From: Mrakia gelida
Taxonomy: Eukaryota > Basidiomycota > Tremellomycetes > Cystofilobasidiales > Mrakiaceae
NCBI GenBank assembly: GCA_024345305.1
Contig: BRON01000004.1
Coordinates: 1 to 64,000 of the forward strand
DNA: 64,000 nucleotides
Direction: 5' to 3'
A program made the position numbers and the translations under genes. The notes under the pieces were generated by a model. That model searched no databases and was not told where the DNA came from. It saw nothing but the letters and a program-made list of their open reading frames with translations. Shown piece after piece: positions 43,828 through 56,582 of the stretch (the first letter of the stretch is position 1; every line of letters begins with the position of its first letter).

Positions 43828-46206
43828 TCACCTCGTCTCCCCATCCCCATCCTCCTTCAACCCATTCAGGAACCTCTCCGGAATCTCATCGAGCGCAGCG
43901 TAGAGTGAAGAGAGGGAGGAGTACTGTTCGTCCGACGACGACGACGACGAGCGTGAACCTCGAGGTCGTTTCTCGACTGATCCTGAAGCGTGAGCGGAAG
44001 CGGCATCGACGTCCTGATCCTGAGAGAGCGCGTCCGAGGCTCTTCGTTTCTTTGAAGCGAGTCCGGCGAGGGAAGAGGAAGAGGGAACGGAGACGTTCGA
44101 GGTTCCAGGGACGAACGACGACGAAGACGAGGAAGGTTCGGTTTGATGTTGAGGAGAAGAAGAAGAAGAAGGAGCAGGAGCTTCCGAACGGCTCGAGGAG
44201 GGACCTGAACGGCGAGTGAAGAAGTGGATCGAGGAGCGATGAGAGGATCGGTTGCTGAGCGGGAGGAGGAGAGCGAGGTCAAGGGTGAGGAAGTCGAGGG
44301 AGAGAGGTTCGTGTTCGTGTTCGTGTTCGTGTTCGGAGTAGGAGCGGGAGGTTTGAGGTCGTTCGTGGGTGAGGTGGTTCGAGTGCGACACCCGAAGGTG
44401 GAGGTTTCGGAGTCGGTCTGAGAGAGGAGGGCGAGGGGGGAGGGAAGAGAGTCAGCTTGGAGTTTGAAGAGGACGACGCGACGAGAGCGAGAGAAAACGA
44501 CGAGAGTCGACGAGCCTGTTTCGAGTTCCCGTCCTGTTTGTCGAGCGAAGGAACACAAACGAGAAGAGTCAGCACCGCCCTAGCGACAGCTCGAAGCACC
44601 CCTCCCTCTCACCCTCACCTCCAGCATGGCAGCCAACTCGCTCAACGGATCCATCGCCCGCCCATCCTCCCTCTCCTCCCTCCTCACCCTTCCCACCCCA
44701 CCACCTCCCCCTCCCACCCCGCCCCCACCACCAACCACCTCCCCACCCCCACCCAAATGCTCCTCAACCCTCTCCTCCTCACTCAGTTCAACCATCAAAC
44801 TCCTATCCAGTTCCTCCTCCAACCTCCTCCTCTCCGCTCGACTCTCCTCCACATGACGCTTCAACCTCTTCACACTCGTGCGATACCCATCCCTCTCCTT
44901 TTCCACCTCCCCCAACTTTCTCCCTTGCTCCTCTAGCTGCTTCTCCAAGCTCGCTCGCTCCTCTCCCCACCCTTCCCTCTCCCCTTCCCACCCCTTCCTC
45001 TCCCCTTCGACCCTCTCCGCGTCGGAGACGAGTCGAGCGACCTCCCCTTCGAGGGTCTGGACCGTCGCTTTCCACTCCTTCTCCTTCCCCTCCGACGCGT
45101 CCAACCTCGCTCTCACCGCCCCTTCCCCCTTCTGAACATCGTCGTACACGGCTCGGGCAGCTTCGTGCTGCTTGAGGAGTTGGGTCTTATCCTTCCTGAG
45201 AGCGGAGGCGACGAGTTGTTCCTGATTGAGTTGGTGAGCGTGGGAGGCGAGGAGGTTGGTGTGGATGGTTCGGAGGAGGGAGAGGTTGTTCTGACGTTGG
45301 TGGTAGTGGGTTTGTTCGGCTGCGTCGGCGGCTGGAGAGGAAGACGAACGAGGGGCGGGAGGAGGGAGGGAAAGAGGTCAGTCGTTCGTTCTGTGAGCGC
45401 TTCCGAGGGAGACACTGGGATAAGGAAGCGATGCTAGGGTAAAGGGGAGATGCGCATACCTTGGAAGTAGTGTAGGAAGTCGGTCGGAGGTCCAGGACTG
45501 TAGGGAACGAAAGGAAAGGGGAGAGAGAGAGGAGTCAGGAACGCGCGAACGTGAAGGTCGAGCTCAACTCCCTCCCTCTCCTTCCCATCGCCTTCCCACG
45601 TCTCTTTTCGAGCTCACACACAACCGGAGACATATATGCGAGCGTCCACTGACCTTTAAGTAGGCGTCCCAGGGAGTGGGAAGGGCTGAAGCTGTCGTAC
45701 CTGACCTTGTTGTTGCTGCTGTTGATGATGCTGATACGGTCCTCCTCCACCTCCGAATCCAGGAGTGTAAGGAGACGGAGAACCTTGGTAGACGGACGGA
45801 GAAGGAGGAGGTTCTGGCCGTTGCTGTTGCTGGAAGGGAGATTGAAGGAGAGATGCTGAAGCGGGAGGAGGAGGAGCAGGTCGAGGTGAAGCGGGATTGG
45901 GTTGAGGAGTTCGTTGCTGTTGAGGAGCTTGTGCTGGTGAGGCAGGAGCGAGTCGAGGAAGAGCGAAGGAAGAGGTTCGAGAAGTGGAAGGCGTAGTTGC
46001 ACTGGAGTAGACCGTTTGAGAAGGCGTGGAGGGAGCTGGACGGGAGGAGGCACGGGAGGGAGGGAGAGGTCGAGAGGGGAGGGAAGGAGAAGCTGAAGCT
46101 CGAGTAGAGGATGAGACGGGTGGGTTCTGGCTCGAGGACGAGGAGGATGCTGGTCGAGGGGAGTCAATGGAAGCTCTTCGACGAGGATCGGGATGTTCTT
46201 TCGACA
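43828..46206 (-). CDS. Coiled-coil protein of unknown function
   Basis: Multi-exon gene starting ATG at 46206 (MSKEHPDPRRRASIDSPRPA). The first part is a long Ser/Pro/Gln-rich disordered stretch (46206-45660). Next is a small exon SPGPPTDFLHYFQ (about 45510-45465). The exon from about 45340 to 44635 is strongly predicted coiled coil, from AADAAEQTHYHQRQNNLSLL through EKQLEEQGRKLGEVEKERDG to RRRLEEELDRSLMVELSEEE, and then Gly-rich. Later exons are Ser-rich with an EHEHEHEH run (44310-44336) and end YAALDEIPERFLNGLKEDGD. The stop may instead be bypassed by a GTGAGT donor at the same place. No recognised domain; a structural or scaffolding role is only a guess. Exon joins near 45680 and 44500 are uncertain. 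Confidence 0.55.
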
Positions 46207-46522
46207 TGCTGGAGGGTCGAAGGATGGCGTTTGGGACGGACTCGCGAGTGGTCGAGCTCAACGGGAGGAGGGAAGGCGAGAAGCGTCGTCAAGGGTGGCT
46301 TCCTTATCAATTTTGCAGCAGATTTTCACGAGGTCGTGAGCTCAGCCGTTTAAGTCTCTCAGCCTTCGGAAATCTTCCTTCTCAAAACGACCGACGAGCT
46401 TCTGAGCTTCTCAACCGCTGCGCCTCGCCCTCCTCTCCTCCCTTCCGAGCTCGGCGACCTCGACTCGTCCAACTTCCATCCTCTCCTCCCCCGACTTCCT
46501 TCCCTCTATCTTTCTCTTCGCC

Positions 46523-48706
46523 ATGCCTTCAGGATATTCAGATGCACCTCCGTGAGTGTTTCAGAACGTCTCTCTCCCTTGGATGGCATCGCTCGGAAGG
46601 AAGCGAAGGTCGAATCGAATCGAAGCTGACCGAGATCCCTTCCTTCCCTTCTTCTCTCTCCCAGACCTGTCCCTCACGACCTGATGATCGTCGCCGACTA
46701 CGCGGATACCCTGGATGCTCTCCCTCTTGAGCTGACCCGAGGATTCTCGGATCTTAGAGAGTTGGATGCCGTTCTCTCTTGTGAGTACGAGTCGAGAGTT
46801 CCATCTTCCCACCTTCCCTCCTTCCTCCTCCCTTGTCTTGCCCGTCTCGCTCTCGCTAACTCTCGATTCGCTTCACCCGTTGCTCTTCTCGTTTATACAG
46901 CCTCGTTAATCCACCTCACGGACTCTATCAAAGCTCTCACCGGCAAGGTTCTCGATCCCGAATCCACTCCTCAAGAACGACTTCAAGCGCTTCGGGAGGT
47001 GGCCGACTTTGCTCAGAGGTTCAAGTTGGGAGGAGAGGACAAGATCAGAGTCGTAGGAGGAGTGTGCGAAGGAGTGAGTACTAGTATACATCTATCCTCG
47101 TCGAGCTTCTAGCAGGATTCTTCGCTCGAGTCGTAGCTCGGAAGGTCGTTCCTTCCTTCGTTTCAAGCTCACCTTCCTCCTTCTTCCTTCCCTCCCTCAG
47201 GTCATCTCCCACCAAACCCACCTCAACAACCTCCTCCTCAACTCCACTCTCCTCACCCAACGTCCCTCCTCCCCTCCAGGCGGATCCAATGTCGTCTACC
47301 TCCCTCCCACCACCTCCTCCAAACGAACTCGAACAGGCGCCAACGCTACGCTCACGACGCCCGCTCGAAAGGAGAAGGCCAGGAAGGTCGCCAACCCTGA
47401 TGGAGGAGGACGAGGAGGAGGGAAGAAGGATAGGGAGACGACGGAGTTCATGGACGAGTGGTACGATCACAAGCAGAGTCCTGGGAAGGGAGGAGCGTCG
47501 GGGAGTGGGAGAGCTGGTGGGGCAGGAGGAGGAGGAGGGAAGAAGAAGAGGTGAGCTTGAGCTTCGTTGTTTCCTTGCTTCGTTTCGTTCTTCTCTTCGT
47601 TTGTTCGTTTAGCTGATCACCTTCCCACTTTCTCCACCTCATCCTCTCCCTCTTCTCCCCTTTATCCGTTCTTCCCCGTTCACCAGCGTCCCCCGTCCAG
47701 CCTCCCCAGCCCTCTCCACCGCCTCCCACAACAACAACGACTCCTCCCACCCCTCCCCTCGTCTCGCCAACTCCAAACCAGCCGCCCGATCCCGCTTCGA
47801 CGACGACGACGGTCACCCTTCCTCCTACCCTTCCCCAAGCAACAACAACAACACCCCAGGAGCAGCCACCAACGACCATCTCGCCCTCGTCGACTCCGTC
47901 ACAGGCCGAGGACACGACGTCGGAGTTGGGATCGACGGCTTGGGTTCTGCTGCTCACGGCGGTGGTGGGCAAGGCTTCGACGGTGGCGACGACGTCGACG
48001 GCAAGAAGGGTGCAGCTGCCGCAAGAGCTAGATCTCGAACCAACACCAACGGCGGCGACGTCGGATCTCCCTCTGGTGGTGACGAGCACTTCACCACCAC
48101 CACCGGCCGACCCGTCCGTCGTCCAGCAGCTCAGCAGCACTCGCACGACGACGGCCAGAGGACGTTCGAGAGCGAGTCGGACGAGTCTTCGGAGGGGGAG
48201 GACGACCATCATGGACCTGGTGGAGGAGGACCGGAGGGAGGTGTGGGTGTGGGAGGAGGAGGAGGAGGAGGGGAGGGTGGGGATAAGAACACGTACTGCT
48301 ACTGCAATGGAGCGAGTTACGGGGAGATGATTGGGTGCGATGATGATGATTGTGAGATTGAATGGGTGAGTGGTTTTCGTTCTTCTTTCCTTCTTTCCCA
48401 ACCCACCCTCCCACTTTCCCCTTCCCTTCCCTTCTCCCTCCGCTTCAAATCCCTCATCGTTTTTGGTCGCTCGCTCGAATTAAACCCTCCGCTGACACCC
48501 CACCCCCCCACCCGTTCTTCGTCTTCGTTCGTTCCTCAGTACCACCTCGACTGCCTTCGTCTTTCCGCTCCTCCCGACGGGACCTGGCACTGTCCTACGT
48601 GCTCGAAGAGGAGAGCGGACAAGGCCGCTCAGAAGGCCGCGCAGAGAGCTGGTGGGGGTGGGGGTGGTGCGGGTGGAGGGAAGGCTGGGAGGGGGAGGGG
48701 GAGATG
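46523..48706 (+). CDS. ING-family chromatin protein with PHD finger
   Basis: Six exons: 46523-46551, 46665-46780, 46901-47073, 47201-47550, 47687-48365 and 48540-48706. All have GT donors and AG acceptors, and they join in frame. The N-terminal ING domain reads VADYADTLDALPLELTRGFS and continues in exon 3 (KVLDPESTPQERLQALREVA). The middle is a long disordered stretch rich in Ser, Pro, Asn, Asp and Gly. The C-terminal PHD finger is complete (C4HC3): CYCNGASYGEMIGCDDDDC, then YHLDC and WHCPTC. It ends in a basic, Gly-rich tail. By family knowledge it binds H3K4me3 within a histone acetyltransferase or deacetylase complex in the nucleus. It lies head-to-head with the coiled-coil gene, sharing about 315 bp of upstream region. 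Confidence 0.92.
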
Positions 48707-49362
48707 AGTTCGACGCTCGCGACGCGTTCCTTTCTTGTCCTTCTTTCGCTTCGCCTGTTTCTACCCTTCGTTTCGTGCCGCTTTTGTTTGAAGTTTCGTT
48801 ACGTCTACCATGTTTCTCTCTTCTTTTTTTCGAATCGCCTGGGTTTGGACGAGAGTTCTGAGGAGTTCGAAAGCAAGGAACGGGAGGCGACGCGACGCGA
48901 CTTCATCTCTCGCTCGCCCTTCGACTCTTTCCCTTCGCTTTCGGAAAGATCTCTCGAGGATGCGATCATACAAGCGATATAGAGTTACAAGATACTCTAA
49001 AACGATCCAACACTACAATCAACGTCACGCACGGCGGAGAGCGAAGCCACTTCGACGTCGACCCTCCTCCACCCGACTCGTTCGCCTTGCCGCTGTGAAC
49101 TCCTTCGAGGTGCGATAACGATGAAGAGGGTAGTGGATGCGAGAGGGTAGAGGGTGGATGGGTGGTTGGTCGAGTTGATAAGAGATGAGAGTTGATGAGG
49201 AGGGAGGGAGGGAGGGAGTGACATGAAAGGAGGGAAGACGGTCGATCTTGAAGACGGACGCGTCGAGCTCGATCTGCACGAAAGGCTGGGAACAGGCGAA
49301 GAGGGTCAGTCTCGGAACGAAGGGGAGTTCGAGAAGTAGATATATGAACCCACTTGGTGCGA
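48707..49362. other. Convergent 3' region between ING and MYND genes
   Basis: I see no gene here; it probably holds the two 3' UTRs. Both strands carry short Ser/Arg-rich shadow frames only. Confidence 0.5.
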
Positions 49363-50962
49363 TCACCAAGTCGGCTCGTGGCAGTAGGACTTGTGATTCT
49401 TCCAATCGGCTTTTTGATGAGCTTTGCGAAAGAAGAGGGTGCGGGAGAGAGAAAGAGAGAGAGTCGCGAAGTCAGCTCGACGTCTGCACAGAGGCCGTTT
49501 CGAGAAGCTCACCTGCCCCGCAGTACTTGACGGTTTTGCACTGAAAGAGAAGAGGGGAGAGAGCGAGGTCAGTCGAGTGGTCTTGACGAAGGAGAGCGCG
49601 AACGAAAGCGACTCCGAAACGAAAAACTCACCCTCCCACACCCCAACATCTCCTCCCCCTCCTTCCTCTTCACGCAACTCTTATCCTTCTCCCGACTCTC
49701 ACACCGCTGACACCCCCACCACACCACAATCCCACTCCTCGTCGTCCAGTCCGTTCTCCAAGCCTCAGCACTAGGCGCCTGAAGGAACGTCCTCACAGCT
49801 CCCATCGTCGCGAGCGCGTTGTCAATGAGGTTCCGATCCCTAGGGCTAGCGTTCCTGCCGAAAGTTTGGTCGAACTGCTCCATAGTGAGGCCGTGAAGTT
49901 CGAGTCGGGCGTTGAGTCGCGTCTTGAACGTTGAGGAGAGGCGAGGGTAGAAGCTGGTGGAAGGGGAGGGAGGAAGAGGCATGGCCATGCTGGCGACGAA
50001 GATGATCTTCATGAGGTGGTCGATGAGTTCGATGCTGTCGAGGGTGTTGATGGGGAGGTTCTGGAGGTGTGTTTGAGAGAGAAAGAGCAAACGAGAGTTA
50101 GTGGATCTGTGCTCGAACTCGAACGAAGACGCGACGGACGAGGGAGTCAGAGCTAGGGAGAGAAGAGAGTTGAACGAACCGGCTTGGTGAAATCCAACGG
50201 GAACGAGCAAGACATGTAGTACTCGGCTACGGTGATGATGAGCTTCTCTGCGTCGTGCTCTCGACACCAACGAGATAGGAGGGGGTACTTGGTGAGCTGA
50301 GCCCCTAGGATGACCATCGTGTTGGTTGGGTGGACCGAGCCGTCCGTTCGACTGAAGATTTCCATGTAAGCTTCCATGAAGCGAGGGAGGTAGAGGCTGG
50401 CGAAGACTTTCTGTGAGGTTCAAAAAGAGAGAGAGGTGGAGTGGAATCGTCAGCTCGACAGGAGAATCAGCAGAGAGGGGAGGAGGGAGAACGAGGGGAG
50501 CGTCAAGCTCAACGGAAAAGAGAAGGAGGGAAAAGACCGACCAGACCTGTCGTTAGAGCTACTCCGTTGGCGTTTTTTTTCGATCTGAATGAAAGGAATA
50601 CACACTCCTATCAGTCTCTGGACGCTTGCTACGAGGAAAAGGACGAAGAGGACGAGGGAAGAGAGGTGAAGAAGAGAGGAAGGACGAACCACCTTGTCGG
50701 CTTCGTACCCTGTTCTTCGACCCTTGTACGCCTCGAACTGATCGTCGTTCAGTCTTAAAGCAGCTCCGAGCTCGCGAGCTACCTCCAGAGGTGTCAAAGT
50801 CATCTGCAAACTTGGTGGGGGAGGTAAGGAAGAGGGCTGCTGGTCGTTAGGCGGAAGGGAAGAAAGGTCGAGCTCGTTTCGACCTTCATCCCTTCCTCCG
50901 CAAGCATCGACCCTCCTCCCCACCACCTTTACTACCCACGCTTCCTCGTACCCTCTCGTCAT
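49363..50962 (-). CDS. MYND-type zinc-finger protein
   Basis: Multi-exon gene. The start is either ATG at 50962 (MTRGYEEAWVVKVVGRR) or ATG at 50803 (MTLTPLEVARELGAAL); the second lies right behind a possible acceptor. Exons include KVFASLYLPRFMEAYMEIFS (about 50415-50180) and NLPINTLDSIELIDHLMKII through LSSTFKTRLNARLELHGLTM (about 50060-49640). The C-terminus carries paired cysteines GCQRCESREKDKSC, CGR, CKTVKYCGA and ADWKNHKSYCHEPTW, split by two introns. These fit a MYND finger, a protein-interaction module. Stop is at 49363-49365. The rest of the protein is not recognised. It is divergent from the F-box-like gene with only about 80 bp between starts. Confidence 0.7.
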
Positions 50963-51040
50963 CTCGACTGGATTCTCCTTTGTCTCAGGATTCCACTCGT
51001 ACCGAAATCAACCTCCTTCGACCCTCGAATCCTCCTCAAG

Positions 51041-52149
51041 ATGGACACACCTTCTCCCTCGCTCCTTCCTTCTTCCCTCCCCATCGCATCCCCTTTCCTC
51101 GACCTCTCTTCTCTCGAGATCACCTCGTCTCTTCAACCCTTCCCTCCTCTTCCCATGGAGCTCAAGAAGGAAATCCTCCGCTTCTGCTACGCTGGCGAAG
51201 ACCTCGAGGGTGAGCTTGGCCCTTCTCGAGATGTCCTCCCCCATCCTCTACGACGTCGTCGAGGTCGTAGGATTCGAGAACATGGCGAGACTGTTCTGCT
51301 CGCGAGTGAGTATATCTCCCATCTTCGCTGACTCCAAATCTCTTCATGAGCGAACAGGAGCTGACCTTCCTCTCGTCTGCTCTCCTTCGAAGGACCCCCC
51401 CTCCCTCCATCAACCTCACCTCGAACCCTTCCTCTCCCTCCATCGAATGCGATCCTGCACCTTGATCGCCGGACCCTCCGACGCTCGAAAAGGAACCGAG
51501 GTCTACTGCTTCTCCCAGGCTCGAACGCCTCCCTCTGGCATCGCCGTCGAGACGCTCACAGTCAAGGTCCGACGGGTGTGGCACGAGCTCGATGATTCCG
51601 TCTTCGACAGCTCCTGGACCACTCTCCTCTCCTTCTTCAATCCACGCTCAGTTTACATCCATCCGTTGCACCCTTTCCCTAACATTGGCGCTCGTATCCC
51701 TCTCGACAAAGGTCCCACCTGGTCCCGCCTCCAACTTCTCGACGTCGTCGGCGGCGACTCAGTCTCCCTCCCCTCGCTGGGAACAGGCTTCCTCAGTCGA
51801 TTTCCTACCCTCGGAAGGGGACCTGGGGATGCGAAGCAGTCAGAAGGGGGACTCACGACTGTCCCTGGACGTCAGTTTCCACTGGTGGTCGACGGAGGAT
51901 TGGCAGTTCTTGGGGAGGGAGCGAGAGTGGCTTTTCAGCTCGGACTGTATCCTCGACTACGTCCAAATGGAGATGTTGGTCCTTCGAGTCAGGGCCTACG
52001 ATCAGGAGTCAAGGAGAATCGCTGCGTTCCAGTTCCCGTCGGAGTACTTCGAGGCGAAGTGGAGGAGAATGGGCGTGGACGCGGAGAGGGCAAAGAAAAG
52101 GAACAGCCGTCTCAGGATCGAGGTCCAGAGCGAGGACCCCGGCGCTTGA
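51041..52149 (+). pseudogene. F-box-like gene with disrupted frame
   Basis: ATG at 51041 (MDTPSPSLLP). An F-box-like start LPMELKKEILRF is followed, but only one frame over, by ATLAKTSRVSLALLEMSSPI, the expected second half of an F-box. The break lies at about 51178-51195. An intron (about 51305-51395, GTGAGT to GAAG) leads to a long exon with WHELDDSVFDSSWTTLLSFF. Another frame change at about 51745-51800 leads to SLDVSFHWWSTEDWQFLGRE and a stop at 52147-52149. The second change could be an unusual short intron; the first looks like a one-base indel. It is therefore either a pseudogene or a site of sequence error. If intact it would be a substrate adaptor of an SCF ubiquitin ligase. Confidence 0.45.
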
Positions 52150-52992
52150 GGTACGTCTCATCACTCTCAACACTCTCCTCGAGCTCGTTTTCTTTCGGCG
52201 ACAGCTGACCGTGTTCGCGTCTTCTTCTTGCAGGTTTCGTCCTCGACGCGTCGCGTCCTTCCCGAAGTCTTCTCGCACTCCTCTTCACAACTACACCCGT
52301 ACGTACACTCACTCCCCTTCCATGTCGATCGGTGTCTACTCGATGCGAGCACTCACCTTCTCCCTCTTCTCTTCATCCGGACCCCTCATCGCCGCTCCCT
52401 CGTCGTCGACCTCGTTCACCAACGCACCCCTTCACCTCCCCTACCTCCAGACCTTTCCCGCTCGACAACTCGGACTCGAACATCTTACGATATTCTTTCT
52501 CGCTCTCAGTAGCCTCAATATCATGCCTCTCATCTCCTCCTCTCCCATAGTTCGAATCGCGAGTCGCGTCGTCCTTCGCTCGCTCGAGACTTCGTCGTCC
52601 AAGGATCGTCAACGTCGAAACGAGGAGTGAACTAGCATCTGGTAGGGTCTGAAGTGCCCCACCCCAGTTGCATCTCTCATATCGCCCCCATCGCTGAGAA
52701 AGGCACCCAGAGAGTCGAAGGGATCACTCGCGCGTCGAGCGCTCGTCGAGGTCGGGAGCTCGCCGCTCAGTTTCACCTCAGCTAACCAATCGCAAGCTCT
52801 CTTTGAACGCTGTTCCATGCGAGTCAGATAAGCTCGCATCTGATTCGCTCAGATCCGGTATACTTTCCAATCAACCCCCCTTCGAAGGGACCAAAAAAGG
52901 ACGTTCTCCCCGCACGACCCTCTCCTCCTTCGTTCACCTCCCAACGTCTTCCTTCTCCTCTCCCAACCCCCTCTTTGGCCTTCTCGCTTCGA
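52150..52992. other. Intergenic stretch upstream of the MFS transporter
   Basis: An open frame at 52211-52630 might be a further exon of the preceding gene (possible GTACGT donor at 52151 and TTGCAG acceptor before 52234). I find no domain in it. 52631-52992 looks non-coding. Confidence 0.35.
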
Positions 52993-55264
52993 ATGGCACC
53001 CTCCTCCAAAGCTGTCGTAGGACTCGTGTTCGGATGTCTGGTTATCGACCTGCTTGCTTTCACGTGAGTCCTCTCGTCAAGAAGAGAAGGGACAGAGAGC
53101 TCGAGCTGACCATCTTCCTTCCTTCCCCAGGATTCCTCTCCCTCTTTTCCCTCGTGCGCCTTTTCTCTTCTTCAAAACTTTCTCGCTTCGAGCTCAAGCT
53201 GACGAGCCGCTCTCCCCTCTTGTTTATGTAGGGATCGTGGAGTGGTACCACGTCCGGGAAGCTACAGGGTCGTCGGACAGCAACCTCCTTTCTTGGAGTT
53301 TGAGCTCTCTCCATTCCCTTCGTTCCACGGTCGCTTCTCATACGCTCGCTTCGCCTCACTTGCACGTTAAAAAATGGGACGTAGTAGTGAGCTGACACCT
53401 CTCATCTACCTCCCTATACCACTCTGGTGCTGATTTTCATCCCGTTTCTCGCAGCTTCTCGGTGGTTTCCTCGGCTCCATATTCAGGTTCATTCCCGAGC
53501 TCACTTCATCGCCCTTCCTTCCCTTTCGCTGACGTCTCTCCACTCCTCCTCTTTCATAGTTTCTGCCAGTTCATGGTCTCTCCCTGGATAGGCATCCTCT
53601 CAGACAAGTACGGAAGGAGACCCGTCCTCCTTTTCAGCATGCTGGGGAACATCGTCTCGAGCGCAATCTGGGTCCAGTCGACTTCGTTTGTTCGTCTCTC
53701 CGTCACCCACCCTCGAAACGATTGGTCGACCGACCGAGCATGCCAGAAGCTCACTTCCTTCCTTCTTCTTCTTCTCTTCTGGGTGACCGATGGGATCTGC
53801 AGGCTTCGTTCCTTCTCGCTCGTCTGGTAGGGGGTCTCAGCGAAGGAAACGTTCAGCTCTCCCTGTTCGTTCTCGACTTCGCTCGCTCACTCCCCATCTC
53901 CTCGTCGTCGTGCTGTCTCGAGCTCGCCAACTTCGTCGCTGACGTTTCTCTCCTCTCTTTGATCACTGCAGAGCCATCATCTCAGACGTCACCACTCCTC
54001 TCAACCGATCCAAATCCCTCGCTCTCGTCGGACTCGCCTTCTCGCTCTGCTTCACGTTTGGGTCAGTTTCTCTGGCGACGCGACGTCTCCTCCCCTCTCG
54101 TCGCCTTTCAAAACTAACCCCTGTTCTCGTCGGTCGACTTCAGACCCTCCATTGGAGCCTACTTCGCCTCCCTCCCTCTTCCATCGACTCCCCTCCTGCT
54201 CAACACCACCCGAGAGCTCAACATCTACGCTTTCCCAGCTCTCATCGCCCTCGGACTTCTCTCCGTTGAGACGGGTTTGCTCTGGCGGCTGCTGCCTGAG
54301 ACGAAGGGGTGGAAGGTTGAGGCTGTTCCTGGAGCGGAGAAGAAGGAGGGGGAGGAGGAGAAGGTTGTGCTCGTCGATGAAGTCGAGCGAGCGAGGTTGT
54401 TGAAGAGGCTCGGGCGGCTGCATGGGATTTTCTTGTTCTTCTTTTCTGGAGCTGAGTTCACCTTGACGTGAGTTCTTTATGATCATCGGTTTCGAAGTCT
54501 CAAGGATCGTGCTGACTCGGTTTGGAGTTGCTGGTTTCTCAGCTTCCTGACCTACGACCTCTTCGGCGCGACGAACGCTCAAAACGGACGACTGCTCTCC
54601 TTGTTCGTCTATCTCTCTCTCTCTCTCCATCTTCCTCTCTCCTCTTTCTCGCTCTTCCCCAACTCACCGTTCTTCTCCCCCCTCTTTTTCCCCACAGCAT
54701 CGGTGTCCTCTCCTCCCTCCTCCAAGGAGGCTACACCCGACGCGCCTCCTCCTCCCCTCTCCTCCTCGCCCACCGCGGTGTGCTCGCTACTTCCCTCGGT
54801 CTCCTCCTCCTCTCTGCCCTCTCCACCTACCCCTCTTCTTACCTGCTTTACGCAGGAGCGACGTGTCTGGCATTCACGAGCGCGTCGGTCGTGACGGGGT
54901 TGAACGCTTTCGTTGGAGGGTTGGAGGGAGGCAAGGAAGGAAGGGGAGAGAGGATGGGCAGGTTCAGGAGTAGGGGACAGATGGGACGGGCGCTGGGACC
55001 GCTGAGTGGTGAGTGGAATCTTCCTCGTTTTTCGTTTGTGAGAGGCAGGACGGAGGGAGGGCAAGGAAAGGATAACTGACCGACGCGTCTCTCTCCTCCT
55101 TCTCGTTCTCGATCGCAGCCTGCGCTCTCTACTGGGTCCTCGGACCTTCCGCCTGCTACGCCTCCGCTGGTCTGGCTCTCTCGGCAGTCGCATGGTCGAC
55201 GAGGTCGTTGGTCGAGATGGAAGCGAAGGAGAAGGCGTCGTCGCTGAAGAAGAAGGTCGCGTAA
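52993..55264 (+). CDS. Major facilitator superfamily transporter (DHA1/TETRAN-like)
   Basis: Eleven exons join cleanly: 52993-53063, 53131-53153, 53232-53386, 53455-53486, 53560-53690, 53803-53864, 53972-54061, 54144-54467, 54543-54602, 54698-55008 and 55119-55264. The protein starts [20 protein letters not shown] (helix 1), then [20 protein letters not shown] motif A reads [14 protein letters not shown] and [16 protein letters not shown] follows. A central charged loop ([20 protein letters not shown]) separates the two six-helix halves. The C-terminus is Lys-rich ([15 protein letters not shown]). This is a membrane proton-coupled exporter by family; the substrate is unknown. The segment [15 protein letters not shown] in the first loop is unusually hydrophilic and long. 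Confidence 0.88.
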
Positions 55265-55513
55265 AACGAACCCTCGCCTTTGCCCCTATCCTTTTTCGGT
55301 TAGCGATTTTTCTCAGCGATATCTATCAGCTCTCATCTTCGTCTCCCTCCTCTCCCTGGCCTCGAGGAGAACGAAAGTATAGAAATCGCGTCGTTCTCAA
55401 AGCAAGCACAGCTCACGCGTCTTTCTCCCCTCCTCGATCGCTCCAACCTCGCGAGCTCGCCTCCCTTCCTTCCCCTGCCCTCCATCTCCTCCCCTCCCTC
55501 CCTCAGCAGGGCC

Positions 55514-56582
55514 ATGAACAACAAATCCAGCAAGAACGCCAACAAACGAAAATCCGACGCTCTCGACTACGAGGACGACGACTCTGAGCCCGTCGCCTCC
55601 TCGTCAAAGCAGCAGAAGAAGATCCAGGACAAGCCCGGACGAATCCTCTCGACGAAGGAAGCTCAGCTTGATTTGCTCGAGAGGATCAATGCTGTTGAGT
55701 TGGACGATGAGGTGAGTTCGGGAATGAAGTCTGATGGGAAGCAAGGAGTGGATGGATGGGCTGCTGACCCTTGGATGGGCTCGTTTGGGCGAGGAAAAAG
55801 AGGATCTTCGACAACTGTCAACAGGTGAGCTTCGACCTCCCTCCCTCCGACCTTCCGATTCGTTTTCCCTCTCAGCGAACTGACTCTGCGCTCTCTGATT
55901 CCTTTGCCCACGGCCCATCAGGTCAGAAGAAAGATCAACGACTTCCTCGCTACCAAACAGTGCACCAAGACTGCCTTCCTCGTCGCTCTCGGAAGTGAGC
56001 TCGCTCGTTCCTCCCTCCCTCCCTCCCTCCCCATCTCGTTCTCGCCAGTCCTCTACCCTCCTTCCTCACTGCTCTTAACTGACTCTCATGCTGTTCCTTC
56101 TGCTCTCAGACGTCAATTCGAACTCCCTTCGACAGTTCTTGAGCTACAAGGGACCCGTTCAAGGAGCTGGCAGCTGCGTCTACTGTACCCCGACGCGTGA
56201 GTCCCGCTCGCGTTCTCCCTCGTCCCCTCCGTCTCTGTCTTCAGCGCTGACCTTCGCGTCACGTCTCTCCGGAATCAGCTACTACTTCTTCGAAAAGCTC
56301 CGAATCCTCAACAGGAAACCCAAGGGAGCAGCGAGGAAGAGAGCCGAAGATGAACTCCCGTTCGTTCCACTGCATCTTCCATCTCCCTCTTCGTTCCCCC
56401 TCTCCCTTGCCTCGTCCGTCGTTGCAGTAAGACTGACTCGACCTTTTCGGCTTTCGGTTCGATGTAGTCACGGGTTCAAGACTGAAACCCAAACGAACAG
56501 GTCGTACATCGTCTTCGGAAACGCGAGTTTGTGGACGGACGAGTTGGGACGAGTCAGGTCTGGTCCTCGAGGAGGATACTAA
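55514..56582 (+). CDS. DUF7726-like protein
   Basis: Starts MNNKSSKNANKRKSDALDYE with a basic/acidic, probably nuclear, N-terminus. An intron at 55712-55790 is followed by a short exon. Splicing onto 55921 gives the conserved block KKRIFDNCQQVRRKINDFL. Next come TKTAFLVALGNVNSNSLRQF and YKGPVQGAGSCVYC, then SYYFFEKLRILNRKPKGAAR and a last exon SYIVFGNASLWTDELGRVRS. Stop TAA is at 56580-56582. This order (IFDxCxxVRRKI, Y-x-G, Y-x-FFEK) fits the fungal DUF7726 family, whose function is unknown. About five introns. The family call is from memory of the motif pattern, not a search. Confidence 0.65.

Noticed and set aside
44308..44336. GTTCGT microsatellite as a possible regulatory repeat.
   Set aside because: It is a short coding run (EHEHEHEH) inside the coiled-coil gene and needs no other explanation.
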